This document shows positions 1 through 18,802 of a stretch of DNA of 64,000 bases, in pieces. The notes beneath the pieces are model-generated. The model saw only the letters and a program-made list of their open reading frames with translations, was not told the DNA's origin and ran no database searches. The translations under genes and the position numbers were made by a program. Each line of letters begins with the position of its first letter. Positions within the stretch are counted from its first letter, which is position 1. The DNA is taken from NCBI GenBank assembly GCA_025917655.1, contig CP084608.1:1-64000 (forward strand), given 5' to 3'. The stretch comes from Chlorella sorokiniana. Taxonomy: Eukaryota > Chlorophyta > Trebouxiophyceae > Chlorellales > Chlorellaceae.

Positions 1-300
1 CTAAACCCTAAACCCTAAACCCTAAACCCTAAACCCTAAACCCTAAACCCTAAACCCTAAACCCTAAACCCTAAACCCTAAACCCTAAACCCTAAACCCT
101 AAACCCCCTAAACCCTAAACCCTAAACCCTAAACCCTAAACCCTAAACCCTAAACCCTAAACCCTAAACCCTAAACCCTAAACCCTAAAACCCTACTAAA
201 CCCTAAACCCTAAACCCTAAACCCTAAACCCTAAAACCTAAACCCTAAACCCTAAACCCTAAAAACTAAAACTAAAAACTAAACCTAAACCCTCAACCCT
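1..300. repeat. Telomere, plant-type CCCTAAA array
   Basis: Tandem CCCTAAA units run almost without break from base 1 to about 230, then decay into variants such as CCTAAA, CCCTAAAA and AAACTAAA up to about 300. The C-rich strand reads 5' to 3' inward, as expected at the left end of a chromosome (TTTAGGG on the other strand). TTTAGGG is the telomere repeat of land plants and of Chlorella-type algae. Isolated variants inside the array (an extra C near 105, CCCTACTAAA near 192) and the degenerate inner edge are typical of the proximal part of a telomere. Confidence 0.97.
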
Positions 301-1304
301 TTAGGTTTTAACCGTATTTAGGTTTTTTCAAACCCTAAGGTGAAAACCTAAAATATCGTTTTGTCGTGTTTTAGCCCGCTATACGTGACTTAGTTCTCAT
401 GTTGAGAAATAGGGTTGGATGGGTGGAAATGCATGTACAAGTCACAAAGCATACTGGGGTCACTTATGATCAAGTTTCTATTTCTTATGGCGATATGCAC
501 TTTGTCGTTTCCCTCCCAACATGTTTACGAGTGCACCCTATGGATGCCACAATTAACACCCTCTCTCATTTCAAAGCCTTTCTGGTTTCCATAGTACGAA
601 ATGCAAACAGCATTATGTGACTCTCCGCAAGTGTGTGGTGAGCGACACCTTTGCGCCCTTTATGCTACACATTTCGGTTCACCCACTTTTTGGCTTGGTC
701 TCAGGCCCCGCCCTCCACAATTCATTCGCGCGGCATCGCCTAAATCAGTATTCGTTCCACTTTTGGGTCATCCCACGATAAACTGATTGGGGGAACTTAA
801 CTGATACGTATAGCACCTTTGGTTGCGGTGGACAGAAAAAGATGCCTATTGAATCAAGGGTATGTGTGCATCTTTTCATGAGTCGTGGCTGTGAAATCCT
901 TCGCATCTCTGGTATAAACCTGCAAGTTTTCAGAACTTGCACCACTCAAAAGCATCCATGGTGACTGCGTGAAGCCAAATCGCCAGAATGCTGTCTTTGA
1001 AAGCGAGTGTGCCCTGTTCAAGCCATTGCCCTCCAACTGGCGGGTGCCATGACTCTTTCTTTCGTGGCATCGTTGCATGAATTCTAACGAACTACAGCCT
1101 GAGTTTGGGAGCTGCCGGCTGGATTGTCTTGGTTGCATAGTTTTCCTTCGCTTGCTCTTGCATGACCGCCAACAGGTGCTTACATGTGTGAAAGAGTGCA
1201 GAATCTCCATTGAAAGCCGGGATACGACACCATCACAGGGCAACGGGTTTGTGCCAGCCATAGCTATGCATGTCTCTGTATCCGCGAGAGAGCAGTCAAG
1301 TCCA
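301..1304. other. Subtelomeric spacer, no gene seen
   Basis: About 1 kb between the telomere and the stop codon of the starch synthase part. The first 60 bases still hold scattered TTTAGG and CCCTAA pieces in both orientations. The rest is less GC-rich than the genes. I found no convincing coding exon on either strand: the open stretches are short, begin mostly without ATG and match nothing I recognise. The part nearest 1304 should be the 3' untranslated region of the minus-strand gene. Confidence 0.6.
1180..1184 (-). terminator. Candidate poly(A) signal TGTAA for the BASS-starch synthase gene
   Basis: TTACA on the plus strand, i.e. TGTAA on the coding strand, about 120 bases after the stop codon at 1305. 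TGTAA is the usual poly(A) signal of green algae. Confidence 0.45.
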
Positions 1305-4101
1305 TCACCACTGGTATTTGGCGGCAAGGAGAACCGCCTCGTCTTGCTGCGCTGCTTGATCCCAACTGAGATCTTGTTGCATGCCCCGCAGCTGCATGCA
1401 TCTGAAGGAGTCGGGATGCTGCTGGAAGGTAAGAATGGCAAAGCGCAAGGCGCTCCTAAAACCGCCCACGTCGGCACCCTCAAATGTCCATCTGCGTTGC
1501 CAAAGCATGCTGTCAGCAACTACATAAGGTGCTCACAACTGACCACGCCCTTCCCGCCAACTCACCTGTGCCGGTGTTCTCATAGGGCCTGAACGGCTTC
1601 ACGGTGTCCGCGAGCCCCCAACAGCGTGCACCACAGGCGGCGTGCCATAGGCCATGGCATACAGCTGGTTGAGCCCACAAGGCTCGAAGCGGCTGGGCAT
1701 AAGCAGCAGGTCCGCCCCTACGTTGAACATGGTTGGAGAAAGTGACTGGCTCACATGGCAAGCTAAAAAGCGGTGGAAGATTGGCACTACGATCTGGCCA
1801 CCGTACCTGCTGTGATGCGGTGTGCAAGCTTCACACTGAAGCCAACATAACTGCGGCATTGCTCTGGATGTCGGGCCTCCATATTCCTGTGGCAAGTTGA
1901 GACAGGGATGGTAACAAAGACGCATTGCCAGGGCAGCTAAAATGCAGAGGGGAATGGCATGCTATCATGCTAGTAGTTTCGGCAACAACACTTGATGAAT
2001 TGCTTGCATGGCCCACCTCAAGGCATCCTCCAAATCTGGGCGTCCGCTACCCAGCAGTACAAGCTGCACCCCCTGCGCCATCAGCCACTCGCAGTTGGCA
2101 GCTATCAAGTCCACCCCTTTTTGCTCGTCGAGACGCCCGATGAAGCCCAAAAGAGGGACAGAAGGGTTCACCGGCAGGCCCAGCTCCTGCAACCAAGGGT
2201 GGAACAACATCTTTGTGCCTTTACATGTAGAACATTTCAGGATGTGAAGGCCCTTCTTCTCTTGCAACACAATTTGCTAAAGAGCCGTTCCCACCTGCTG
2301 CAGGGCCGCCTTGCAACGAGCCTTGCCGACATCCAGGCTGTCGCAGTCATAGCGGCAATAGCCGTCGGCCGGGGACAGGTGCGGGTCTATAGACGGGTGC
2401 CACTCATTCAGATCAATGCCATTCACAACACCTACAGAAAGTGCATAAGGGCGTTTGGGGGATGTTTTGTGCACGGACAAGCCAGAATGAGCACGGCACA
2501 GGCCAAAACGATCCAATGACGCACACTGACCGCCAAACAACCAGCATCGCACCTTGCAGCTTCCATGCTTCGCGTTGCAAGATGCGGCCCAAGCCAAAAC
2601 CACCTTCCGTAGTCTGGCATTCCTCGGCATACCTGCCAAGGGCGAGGATCAGGTCAGGGACGTTGAAAGTTGACTGTGCCAAAGGCCACGAACTGGCGTC
2701 AATAAATGCTGACCAGCAGCAGGCGCTGGCGCCCAGGGTCAGAAACGCGACTGGTCAGCAGCAACACGAACTATAACAACACCCAACCACAACTTACTTG
2801 CTGGATACAGCAACGATGCGGTGAGCCGTGATTGCACCGGCCTTCAGCACGTTCATGTGTTCGCCATGCTCAGGGTCTTGTAGCCTGCATGAAACACTAA
2901 CGAGATCACGTGCAGTCCAAAGCACCTGGCCACTACCGGCAAGCCAGCCAAAACACCAGATTCGCAGACGCGGCAACCAGCGTTTCGCTGTACTAGCTCA
3001 CTTAAACAGCGCCTCGTAGCGCTGCGGCATCTCCAGCCAGCGCAGCTCATCCAGCGGCGCACGGCCCTGGTGCGCCACGTTGTGTAACACCAGCAGGCTG
3101 CGTGCAAACTGCAGCTTGCCGTGATCGCGGTAATGCGCCTGCGCAAACAAGCAAATGCTCTGCAATGAATCCACGTTCAAGGAACACAGGTGCTCAGCTA
3201 GTTGAACACTTAGGCCGCCAGGCCACCTGTAGATACACGGGCAGCAGTGCTGTGTGCCAGTCGTTGGCGATGAACAACAGGTTGGAGTCGCCATACACAC
3301 TGTCGCCGCAGGGCACGTGCCAGGGTGCCTCCAGCGCTGCCTTGGACAGCAGCGCACAGCGGAAGAGCACTTCACGCTGAGATCCGCCGTAAATTGTATC
3401 TGCAAGAAGGCAGATTCAGGCAGGGTGGGAGGGGTGACACTGGCAGCACAAGTCTGAACAGGCATGCGCAACGAACACAAAGGGGGAGGGACCCAGAGAA
3501 TGGAGGCCTTAACAACCGCAGGTCCCAATCCCAGACCAGTCCAGCTGTCATCCTTCCCAGGCATCTGTGCACCTGCCCAGGCGTGGTACGCTGGATGGTC
3601 AACGAAGACATGGTCTACGCCCTCATGAAAGGAATGGAAGAAGCCCACCTGAGATGCGCAAGGTGGGCAAATGAAATGTACAGACAATCTGACAGATGCA
3701 GGCAGTGCTTGCCATTCAGCCTTACGCCTAGCATTCCATGCTGGCCCCAAGACGCTCACCTCCTGTGCTGAATCAAAAACACGGAGGCGCAAGCGCACCC
3801 CGTCTCCCAGGCATCAGGGTAGGCACGATAGCGGGCGCCACCACCATTACCCGGTGGCCGCGTGCAGCAAGCGCCTTGGGCAGTGCCTGCATCACGTCGC
3901 CCAGGCCACCTGCGGGAATACCGCGGCAAGATTGACTTTGCAATGCTAGCCTGCAAGGCCCAATCGGTCATGCTGATGGCAAGCTGCAGCTGCAAGCGAC
4001 AGCACCTGGGCAGGCAGGCAACTGGGGCCCAGGCCGTGCCAAGCTACCTCACCCGTCTTGGAGTAGGGCGCGCACTCGGCTCCCACCATGACGATGTTCA
4101 T
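1305..4101 (-). other. SS2: Enzyme half: starch synthase II (GT5) domain
   Basis: Transfers glucose from ADP-glucose to growing amylopectin chains in the plastid. Visible GT5 landmarks in order: [17 protein letters not shown], split by an intron from [20 protein letters not shown] (the K-T-G-G-L ADP-glucose loop); [19 protein letters not shown] near 3650; [12 protein letters not shown] near 3090; the linker Ser/Lys region near 2830; [15 protein letters not shown] near 2420; [15 protein letters not shown] near 2140; [18 protein letters not shown] near 1690 (the conserved EPCGLNQ loop); and [15 protein letters not shown] near 1610. The class II assignment rests on [18 protein letters not shown]-type spacing and the C-terminus. 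Two one-base gaps (C run near 3834, G run near 3799) interrupt the frame in one otherwise perfectly conserved exon. Confidence 0.9.
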
Positions 4102-6331
4102 CGCGTGCGGATTGGAGGGCCTCGGAGGCTGCCGCTCCTGCTGCCCGTCAGCAGGCGGATCATCAAAAATGACCACGGAGGGCTCAGGCGGGGGCTCCAA
4201 CAGCAAGTTGGCAGCATGGCGCCGCAGCACGGCAACCTGCGGGGCCACTACTGCTCTCAAAGAGTCTCGCGCCTGCACCGTTGCCGCCTGGGCAGACAAG
4301 CGAAGCCTAGTTGCTGCTCCCACGGCCGCAGATGCCAGCAGGCTGGCTGGGGCAGGTGCCGCCTGTCGCTGTGGCTCATGGCGCTGGGCTGGATCTTGCT
4401 CATGCCAGGCGGCTGCCAGCAATGCAGCAAGCAGGGAGTGGGCGCAGGTGGAGACGAGGGCAGGGACAGCTGTGAAGGGCTGCAGCGGGAAGCATGACAA
4501 CGCCAACTGCGCGGCCAACGCGCTGTTGCGCATGCCGGCTTGCAGGGAGGTGGCGCGAGCTGCAGCAGCGGGCAGGCCCAGCGCAAGGGACAGGCCATAG
4601 CCGAGGGCCAGGCTGCCTGCGAGACAGGGACCGGGGCAAAAGGAAAGGGTGGAGGTCAAGCGCAATTTTCGCAGCGTCGTCCGCTCGCTTGCATTGGCAG
4701 GCAGCTACGCTGCATCAGAACAGTAAGAAGCAATACATGTCCTGGTTGGCGGGTGCCTGCCGCGAACTCCAGGCAAGGCTTACCCACCTGCATGCAGCGC
4801 CAATACTGCCAAGGCCAGGCGGGGCCAGGCATGCGCGACAGCTGCGCTGCTGTGGGCGACGTAGCCCCCGCAAGTGACTGCGAGAAGGGCCGCCGTTGCC
4901 AGCGTGGCGAGGGGCCGCAACGGGGCCATGGCAGCAGGGAACACCTCCCGCAGGGCAGCGCCTGCCAGCACCGGCAGCACCACTGCCTGCAGCAAGCAAG
5001 CAGCGGCCAACAGGGTTTATTGACATAGAAGGCTAGGGCAGCACGCGGCTTGAAGGCCAGCAGGCAGGGCGGGCAAAGGAGCCGTGCAAAGCCCGCCTCC
5101 ATCGCCGCAGATGCTGCACCTGCAGCGTGGCCCAGGCGAGCATGACGCCATTCACAGATACGGTTGTCTGAAGGAATACATACGTAAGCAGCGGCGTCAC
5201 GACAACAGCACCCAGCGCGGTGGCTGCAGCGCGGGCAGGGATGCAAGGGAGGGCACCGTTGGTTGAACAGGGGAATGCGTGGCAAGCATGGCAAATGCTT
5301 AGCAACAGAGAAAGAAAAAAATGCCCTTGTGCAGTTGGCAAACACTCATGCTCGCACCAGTGGTCATTGCGACGCTCAGCGGCGCGTCGCCGTTGCCAAA
5401 AAGCTGGCAGCGGCTGCGGAGATGCCGCCAGGGCAGCAAGCCACCAGGCACAGCCTGCCAAGGGGGAGGAAGACACCTCAGTTCAGCTGTCTGTGTGAGA
5501 TGGCAGCGCACCTGTTGCTGAAAGAAGGGGGCAGCGCAAGCTGAACAATCACACACAGTGGCACGGCTTGCTGGCAAAGGTGAGCAACGTGGCGTGCTCA
5601 CCCCAACGCATAGTGCTGCGGCAGACAGAAGAGGCGGCTGATGAGCAGGGCCAGAGCCGGAGGGATCAGGTACTGGAGGACCAGGCCGTCCACGACGCGG
5701 GCTGGGGCGGCCAACACGCGGCGAAATTCCTGCAGAAGAGGGGGCACGCGTGCGGCCGCCATGCGTGAGCACGGCAGGCCTCACCAAAGCTCGTAGCAGC
5801 GCTCGCGATCAGGCTCAACGGCAAGATAATGGTGCTCCTTCCACGGTACCGCACCTCTGTCGACAAATTAAAGCCCACACCCAGCATTGCCAGGGTTAGC
5901 ACCGCATTGCCGCTGTAGGCGGGGTGAAACGCGGCAAAGGTGGCAGGGCGCGCCCAAGCCCAGTAAACGCAGCCCAGAAGCCAGGCTGGGAACATGCCGG
6001 TCATGAAACCGGCCAGCGCGACCACGCGCTCCCAGGCTACTGCTGCCAGGTCGCCACTCTCGCCGCTGCCAGGGGAAACAGTGGCCACGCCGACGGGCGA
6101 AACGGTGCTGCGCCGGTGCGGTGGCGCCCTCCGCGCCGGCGCAGCACCGTTTCGTGGCGCCCTCCTGTTTGACGCCTGCCCAAGCAGCGGCGTCGCATTT
6201 CTTCCATCAAGAGGAGCCGAACAAGTTGCTGAGGGGCGCGCATATCGCAAGCTGCAAAGATGGGGCAGAGCTTGGATTGTGCGAGGGTGGGGGATGAAGC
6301 GCTGAGAGCTGCACTTGACAGCCGTGACCAT
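1305..6331 (-). CDS. BASS-family transporter fused to starch synthase class II (multi-exon)
   Basis: One minus-strand gene that reads through two protein families. The ATG at 6331 opens a basic, Ser/Ala/Pro-rich leader that could be a plastid transit peptide. Exons from about 6000 to 4405 encode a bile acid:sodium symporter (BASS) fold, and those from about 4101 to 1305 encode a GT5 glycosyltransferase ending in the starch synthase II-like tail [19 protein letters not shown]. The exon at about 4616-4053 carries the last transporter helices ([15 protein letters not shown]), a linker of about 100 residues rich in Ala/Pro, and the first GT5 strand ([17 protein letters not shown]), all in one frame with no stop. 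No Met lies in the linker, so a separate synthase would start at 4101 without a leader. Single-base slips near 5395, 3834 and 3799 break the frame elsewhere and look like homopolymer errors. The alternative is two genes whose boundary is hidden by errors; I think the fusion is more likely. Confidence 0.72.
4405..6331 (-). other. Transporter half: BASS (bile acid:Na+ symporter) domain
   Basis: Family members in plastid envelopes move small organic acids such as pyruvate with sodium; which substrate is used here cannot be told from the sequence. In order: leader with an inverted repeat (6098-6154), a helix ending [10 protein letters not shown], the signature [13 protein letters not shown] just before a splice donor at 5855, [20 protein letters not shown] (exon starting near 5729), [19 protein letters not shown] followed after a one-base slip by [16 protein letters not shown], then [35 protein letters not shown], and the final crossover motif [13 protein letters not shown]. 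The CCPGG and GMxNSALA motifs are the sodium-binding crossover regions of the family. Membrane location is inferred from these hydrophobic segments. Confidence 0.85.
6098..6154. repeat. Perfect 19-bp inverted repeat inside transporter exon 1
   Basis: CGAAACGGTGCTGCGCCGG at 6098-6116 is repeated inverted at 6136-6154 with a 19-base loop. The 12-mer GTGGCGCCCTCC in the loop (6121-6132) recurs directly after the second arm (6154-6165). The segment is read as protein in the leader of the transporter gene. It could be a small foldback insertion or a transcript hairpin. Confidence 0.85.
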
Positions 6332-7756
6332 GCAATCATTCGATCGCACATACCGAGGGGCTGCCCGCCCCCTCCGCAAATGGGGTGCAGCGTGTTCAAA
6401 ACGCCGCCGGCTCCTGCCATGGTGCGAACCCCATAGAAATCAGAACATACGGCAAGAACAATAGGAAGTACACTTGATTGCAAGGCGGCCCTGGGGGTGC
6501 ATGACAGCTGACTGATTGCAGCTGCCACTGCCAGCAGCTCGTGAGGCAGGGTTGGCCTCCCCCTTGCCTTGTCAGCGCTCATCTCAATTGCTACCGCTGT
6601 TGAGCAGTATGCATCAATTTTGTGCCCACATCTGTGATTATCTTATCAACATACGTGTTAGTGTAAAACTGCTGGGTGGCAGGGACGTCTCCGCCAGGCC
6701 CGTCGACGGGCCCAGCAACCCCACTCATTAGATGATTTGGAGGCATACGTGTCCAGAGCAACAACGTGCAAGCTGTTCCGGCTCCCAGTTCGTGTCTTGA
6801 CTTCCCTCAGGCCCTCGCATCGGACGCTGAGAGGATCGGGATAGCTTAGTCGGGATAGCTGCCTTGCACCGTAGACAGGCCGTGGAAAAATCCGCACCAG
6901 GCAACAGCACCCTGCGATAAAGCAGCTCGCATTCCAATGATTAAATGGGATCGCACGCCTTGATTAGGCTTGCCACAATGCAAATAGCTGCAGCGACCTG
7001 CAGCGATATCCCGCAGCGGTGCACCGCTGCCGCACCAGGGCGCCCAGCCTGGATTGTGCAGGGAGGCAGCCGGGGCATGCTGCGCATAGAAGTGTCGGGT
7101 CGTCATACTGCACATAGTAGCGTCTATGCTAGGCCTCCCAACGCGGCTGGCCTGCCATCTGGCAGCCACGGCCAGGGCGAGGACTGCAATGCCCGGCTGC
7201 CTGCGTCTGGCGCTGCCGGTTATCCTATTCACATCGGATCGTAAGATATTTGGCACCTAATTTTATACCAAGGAAGGGCGGTCCTTTCCACCGTGCACCA
7301 AATGTCCATTCTTGCCCCGGTCTCAGTGAAAAGAAGCATTCCTTTGCGTCTCGAACCACCCCACACGCTGTCCGGCTCGTTTCTGTCAGGGTGCACAGCC
7401 CCGCCAGGCCCGACTTTGGACTCAAGACCTTCGTCTGCCGTCAACGTGAGTGGACCTCCCGAGAGCCGCTTACAGCGGTTGTAGACGTATCTGGCAGGTG
7501 TCTGAGGCGAGTAGAAGCGGGCGAGAGGGGCGGCCTTACTGAAATCTGCATGTCCAGCAATGTCCCCTGCCTCTTTGCCGCGGGTCCTCTTTGTCAGCGC
7601 GCTCTCCTTCCAGCCGATTGTGATGTCGCCCCCTTTCTCTTTGGCGAGCCGCTTGTGAACCTGGCGGCTTCGACCATCCACATGGCGTTTTAATGATTTG
7701 AGATTCTTCCACACCGTCAGGCTCGCCTACCTTGCTGCGTGCAGGCTTGCGGCACC
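6332..7756. other. Divergent intergenic region, no gene seen
   Basis: About 1.4 kb between two divergent starts. It is less GC-rich than its surroundings. Open stretches on both strands (for example 7250-7693 plus and 7229-7714 minus) start without ATG or lack recognisable motifs and codon style, so I treat the region as promoters and 5' leaders for the transporter-synthase gene and the gene at 7757. Confidence 0.5.
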
Positions 7757-10223
7757 ATGGTCCGCACCGCGGCCATCGGCTGCGTGGCCGTCGTCCTGCT
7801 GCTCAGTGGCGGTGCCGTCAACGCAGCAGGGGAAAGCCACGAGCGGGCGTGCCGCGCCGCATTCGGGGTGCTGCAGCGGTGCGCGGCTGCCACCGACGCG
7901 CACGACCGGGTGCGCAATCGGTGCTGCAGCCTTCTCGACATCTTTCAGCGCAACGGTTGCCTCTGGTGAGCTGGCTGTCGGGGCTGGTGTGCGCAGCAAC
8001 CACGTGTGCCCGCCCTTGCATGCCCATTGATCGTGATGATGGCTCCATCGAGCTGCTCCGCCCTCCCACTTCCACAATCTGCAGCCCTCACTGCCCCCGG
8101 TCGCGGCAGCTGGCGCCGGCAGCCCCAAAGGCCTGCTCCTGGGTGAGGAGCTGGCGCCACTCGCCCAACTTTGCGGCACACCCGCCCTGCTCTTGCATCA
8201 GCAGCCCGCAGACGCGTCGGAGCCGCAGGAACAGCGCGGCGGCGGCAGCTTCCAGGCCACCGACCGCGCCGCAGCCAGGGTGGAGGGCCAGGCCTTTGAC
8301 GAGGATTACGCCATGTCAGCGATGGCGGGGCGGGCGGCCTGGGCCCAGGACCCTCGCTCAGGCCAGCAGCAGCACCAGCAGCAGCAGCACGCCGTCGCCG
8401 ATGTTGACGCAGCGCTGCAGCGCGCCCCGACGGCCCGCTTCTGGACACTCCCAGTTGTGAGCTTACCTGCTGTGGCGCGCTGGTTCAAGCCTTTGGCATG
8501 CACTGCGAGGACTGTGACTGCTTGGTGCCCGCGGCTGTTTCCCCCTGCTGCATCATGCTGACCTGACGCCGCCCTTTCTGCACCTTCCTCCCAAACTCCC
8601 CATCCCTCCAGTCGACTACGACAACCAGCTGAGCGACGCTGACGCCGCCTTCATGCTGGTGGACCCGGCAGCTGCCGGCCGCTATGCCTCCGCCGCGGCC
8701 CGCCTGGCAGCCCGCCTGGCAGCTGACCTGGCGGCCGACGTGGCGGAGGGGCGGGAGGCGGCGGCACGCATTGGGAGCGCGTGCAGGCACGCCTCACGCA
8801 GCTGCTGGCGGGCGGCAGAGCCGAGGGCGACGAAGCTGCAAACCCTGCGGAGCAGCCTCAAGCTGAGGATGAAGCGTTGGTGTCGGCTGCCGCTGTTTCT
8901 GACGACGCGGCGGAGGGTGCTGGGGGCGCCAGCCGGCCTCTGTGCACCTTGCCCCCGCTGCCATTGTGCCCCGCACGCCTGAGCAGCGCCGTGCTGCTGC
9001 CCTGGCAGCCGCACTGGAGCGGCAGCAGGCGCGCAACCTGGCGCTGCGGCGCAACGGCGGTGCGGAGGCGCAGCCTGTGCTGCGGGCGCCGCTGCCGGGT
9101 CTGGAGGAGGATGGTTCTGCGGAGGGCCAAGAGCAGCGCAGGCTGTCTGTGGACATCACCATTGATTCTGACGACCCGGGTGGGTGGCGGAGGCGGTGCT
9201 GCTGACTCTGCAAACTGCGCTGGGGGCAGCTTGGCGGCGGATGGCTTCCCCAGCCATGCCCAGCCCTCCAAACTGCTGGCCGCGCAGGCCGCTTCATCTG
9301 CTCTATCTGCCTGTCTTTTTGCTTGTTGGACGTCCTCTCGTTGCAGATCGCCTTGCCGCTGCCTCATCCTCACTCCCCCCCCCTCCCGCGGGTGCAGAGG
9401 CGGCGCGGCGCATGGTGGGCAGCATCGCTGCGCTGCTGCACTCCTGGGAGGCCGCCGCCGGCTCAGCCACCAGCCAGGCGGAGCTGGCGGCGGCGCTGGA
9501 GGCGCGCGGCGGCGCGCGTGGCGGCTGCTGCACGCCGTTCCTCCCTGGGCCGCGGGGCTGCAGCCTCGTGAGCTGCTGGTGCAGCAGTTTGAGGAGGGCG
9601 AGGCGCGCACCTGCGCCTGCCTCGCCGTCGACACCTCGGCGCTGCATGAGTGAGCAGCCGCCTGCCACCTGCCTCTTGCTTGCTGCCGCTGGGGCACTTG
9701 CCTGCAGTGCGCTGCACTCGCCTGTTCGCTCCCACTACCGCTTGCTCACCAGCCGCTGCTCTTCTTTCATCTCTAACCTCCCCCATCTCTGCGTGCTCCT
9801 CGCTCCTCCGCTTTTTCCTGCTGCCGCTGCTCATCAACCCGCCCCCCGCCTGCCATGCCTAACCCGCCATGCAGGCCCGCCCTGGACCTAGTCGCCGCCG
9901 CTTATCAGCGCTACCTGGCCGCCCGCCTCGCCCTCTGCCGCTTTGCATGCCGCCACGAGCATGCGCTGGCGGGGCTGCTGGTGGGCGAGCTTGCGCTCTG
10001 CATCGCCTGGCTGGCGGTGTGGCTGCTGCGCCATTCGGCGCGCAGTGTAGGCGCCGCCGAAGCAGAGTATGAAGACGAGGCGTGCGGCACGCACGAGCTG
10101 GAGCAGGATCATGCGCGCGCCGGCCCTCAGTTCCTGATTGCAACCGCATCCGACCCGCAGTGGCACCGCGAGCTGCGGCAGCCGCTGCTGCGAGGTGCAA
10201 GCTCCTCCTCCTCGTCATGCTGA
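7757..10223 (+). CDS. Secreted, membrane-anchored Cys-rich protein of unknown function (8-Cys-like N-terminus)
   Basis: The ATG at 7757 starts a clean signal peptide (MVRTAAIGCVAVVLLLSGG). It is followed by a Cys pattern C-x8-C-x15-CC-x10-C (ACRAAFGVLQRC, RNRCCSLLDIFQRNGCL) ending at a GT donor at 7966. This resembles the first half of the eight-cysteine fold of lipid-transfer and 2S-albumin-type proteins; LAQLCGTPALL near 8170 could supply a later Cys, but in another frame. Downstream exons are Ala/Gln-rich (helical ARLAARLAADLAADVAE near 8700-8750; QQARNLALRRN near 9030), and the C-terminal exon (about 9873-10223) contains one membrane helix (LLVGELALCIAWLAVWLL) and an acidic/Ser-rich tail. 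Exon joins between 7966 and 9873 are uncertain. I do not recognise the complete protein; a cell-surface or secretory role is inferred from the signal peptide and helix only. Confidence 0.6.
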
Positions 10224-10834
10224 CCTTTTCAGCCCCCACCACCCCCATCCCCACCCTCAAAGGTTACCACGTCCGAGCTGTATTTATCCATGATGATGCA
10301 CCTTTCTGAGGCCAACCACTCTTATTGCATCCTCTTGTTAGCCGCAACCGTGCCCACTCCCTTTCCTCTGCCTTTCAAGGCGCGCCTATTTTCCGTACCG
10401 GCGCCCTTCCCTGCGTCTTGTGCTGGTCTGCTGATCGCTTGGGCGCTCATGTACAGTCCTTGCTTGCTTGCAACCCGATACACATATTTTGCTCACTTGC
10501 CAATCCCCTGCATCATTACGTGACCCTCTCTCTGCGCGCCTGCGTTCATTTCATAAGATGCACCCAAGGCCTGGCCCCTTGCCCAACGCCTGCAGCATGT
10601 TTCGGCAAAGGTGTTTCTCTGCGACACCACCGACTCGCGCAGCTATGCCCCCCTTCCTTTCCCTCCCGTCCCCCTAGTGCAATGCAGCAACGTGGCCCCC
10701 ATCGGCCGTTCTGCATAATGCGCTGCCTGCATCCCGCATCGTCACAACCCCTCTTTGACCCCAACGGCTGGCCCATTTGTACATACCCTCTTCCCTGCTG
10801 TACAAACCACTGACACAACCCAATGCCCCTACGT

Positions 10835-10839
10835 TGTAA
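10835..10839 (+). terminator. Candidate poly(A) signal TGTAA
   Basis: TGTAA about 610 bases after the stop of the 7757-10223 gene; the long distance lowers confidence. Confidence 0.3.
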
Positions 10840-10981
10840 GGACACTTCTGCAAGCGTGCTAGGCTGCTGCACCATCGCAGGCAGGATGCTGTGCAAAACT
10901 GGGCAGGCTTAGCTTGAAAGCTCTTCCTCAGCTGAGGGAGGTCTCTCCCACAAGTACTTTGCACGAGATCTCAGCATGGCC

Positions 10982-10986
10982 TTACA
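10982..10986 (-). terminator. Candidate poly(A) signal TGTAA for Lon
   Basis: TTACA on this strand, 61 bases past the Lon stop codon, at the usual distance for the algal TGTAA signal. Confidence 0.5.
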
Positions 10987-11046
10987 ATGCGCAGGCCACC
11001 AACGTCAGCAACAAAGCAACTGAAGATGTCGCAGGGCGGAGGGTGC

Positions 11047-18802
<7,756 letters not shown>

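Larger units (their letters stand above)
10224..11046. other. Convergent 3' regions, no gene seen
   Basis: Pyrimidine-rich sequence between two convergent genes. Candidate TGTAA poly(A) signals lie at 10835-10839 for the plus-strand gene and 10982-10986 (as TTACA) for Lon. No coding exon was recognised. Confidence 0.55.

Noticed and set aside
399-620. Open plus-strand stretch in the subtelomere
   Set aside because: No ATG at the start, no family resemblance, atypical low-GC codons.
854-1592. Long open stretches on both strands overlapping 1305-1592
   Set aside because: They are other-frame shadows of the C-terminal starch synthase exon, whose frame ends [19 protein letters not shown].
7229-7714. 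Open minus-strand stretch of 161 codons
   Set aside because: Begins with GTG, has its first in-frame ATG only near its 3' end, no recognisable motif, and lies in the lower-GC divergent spacer.
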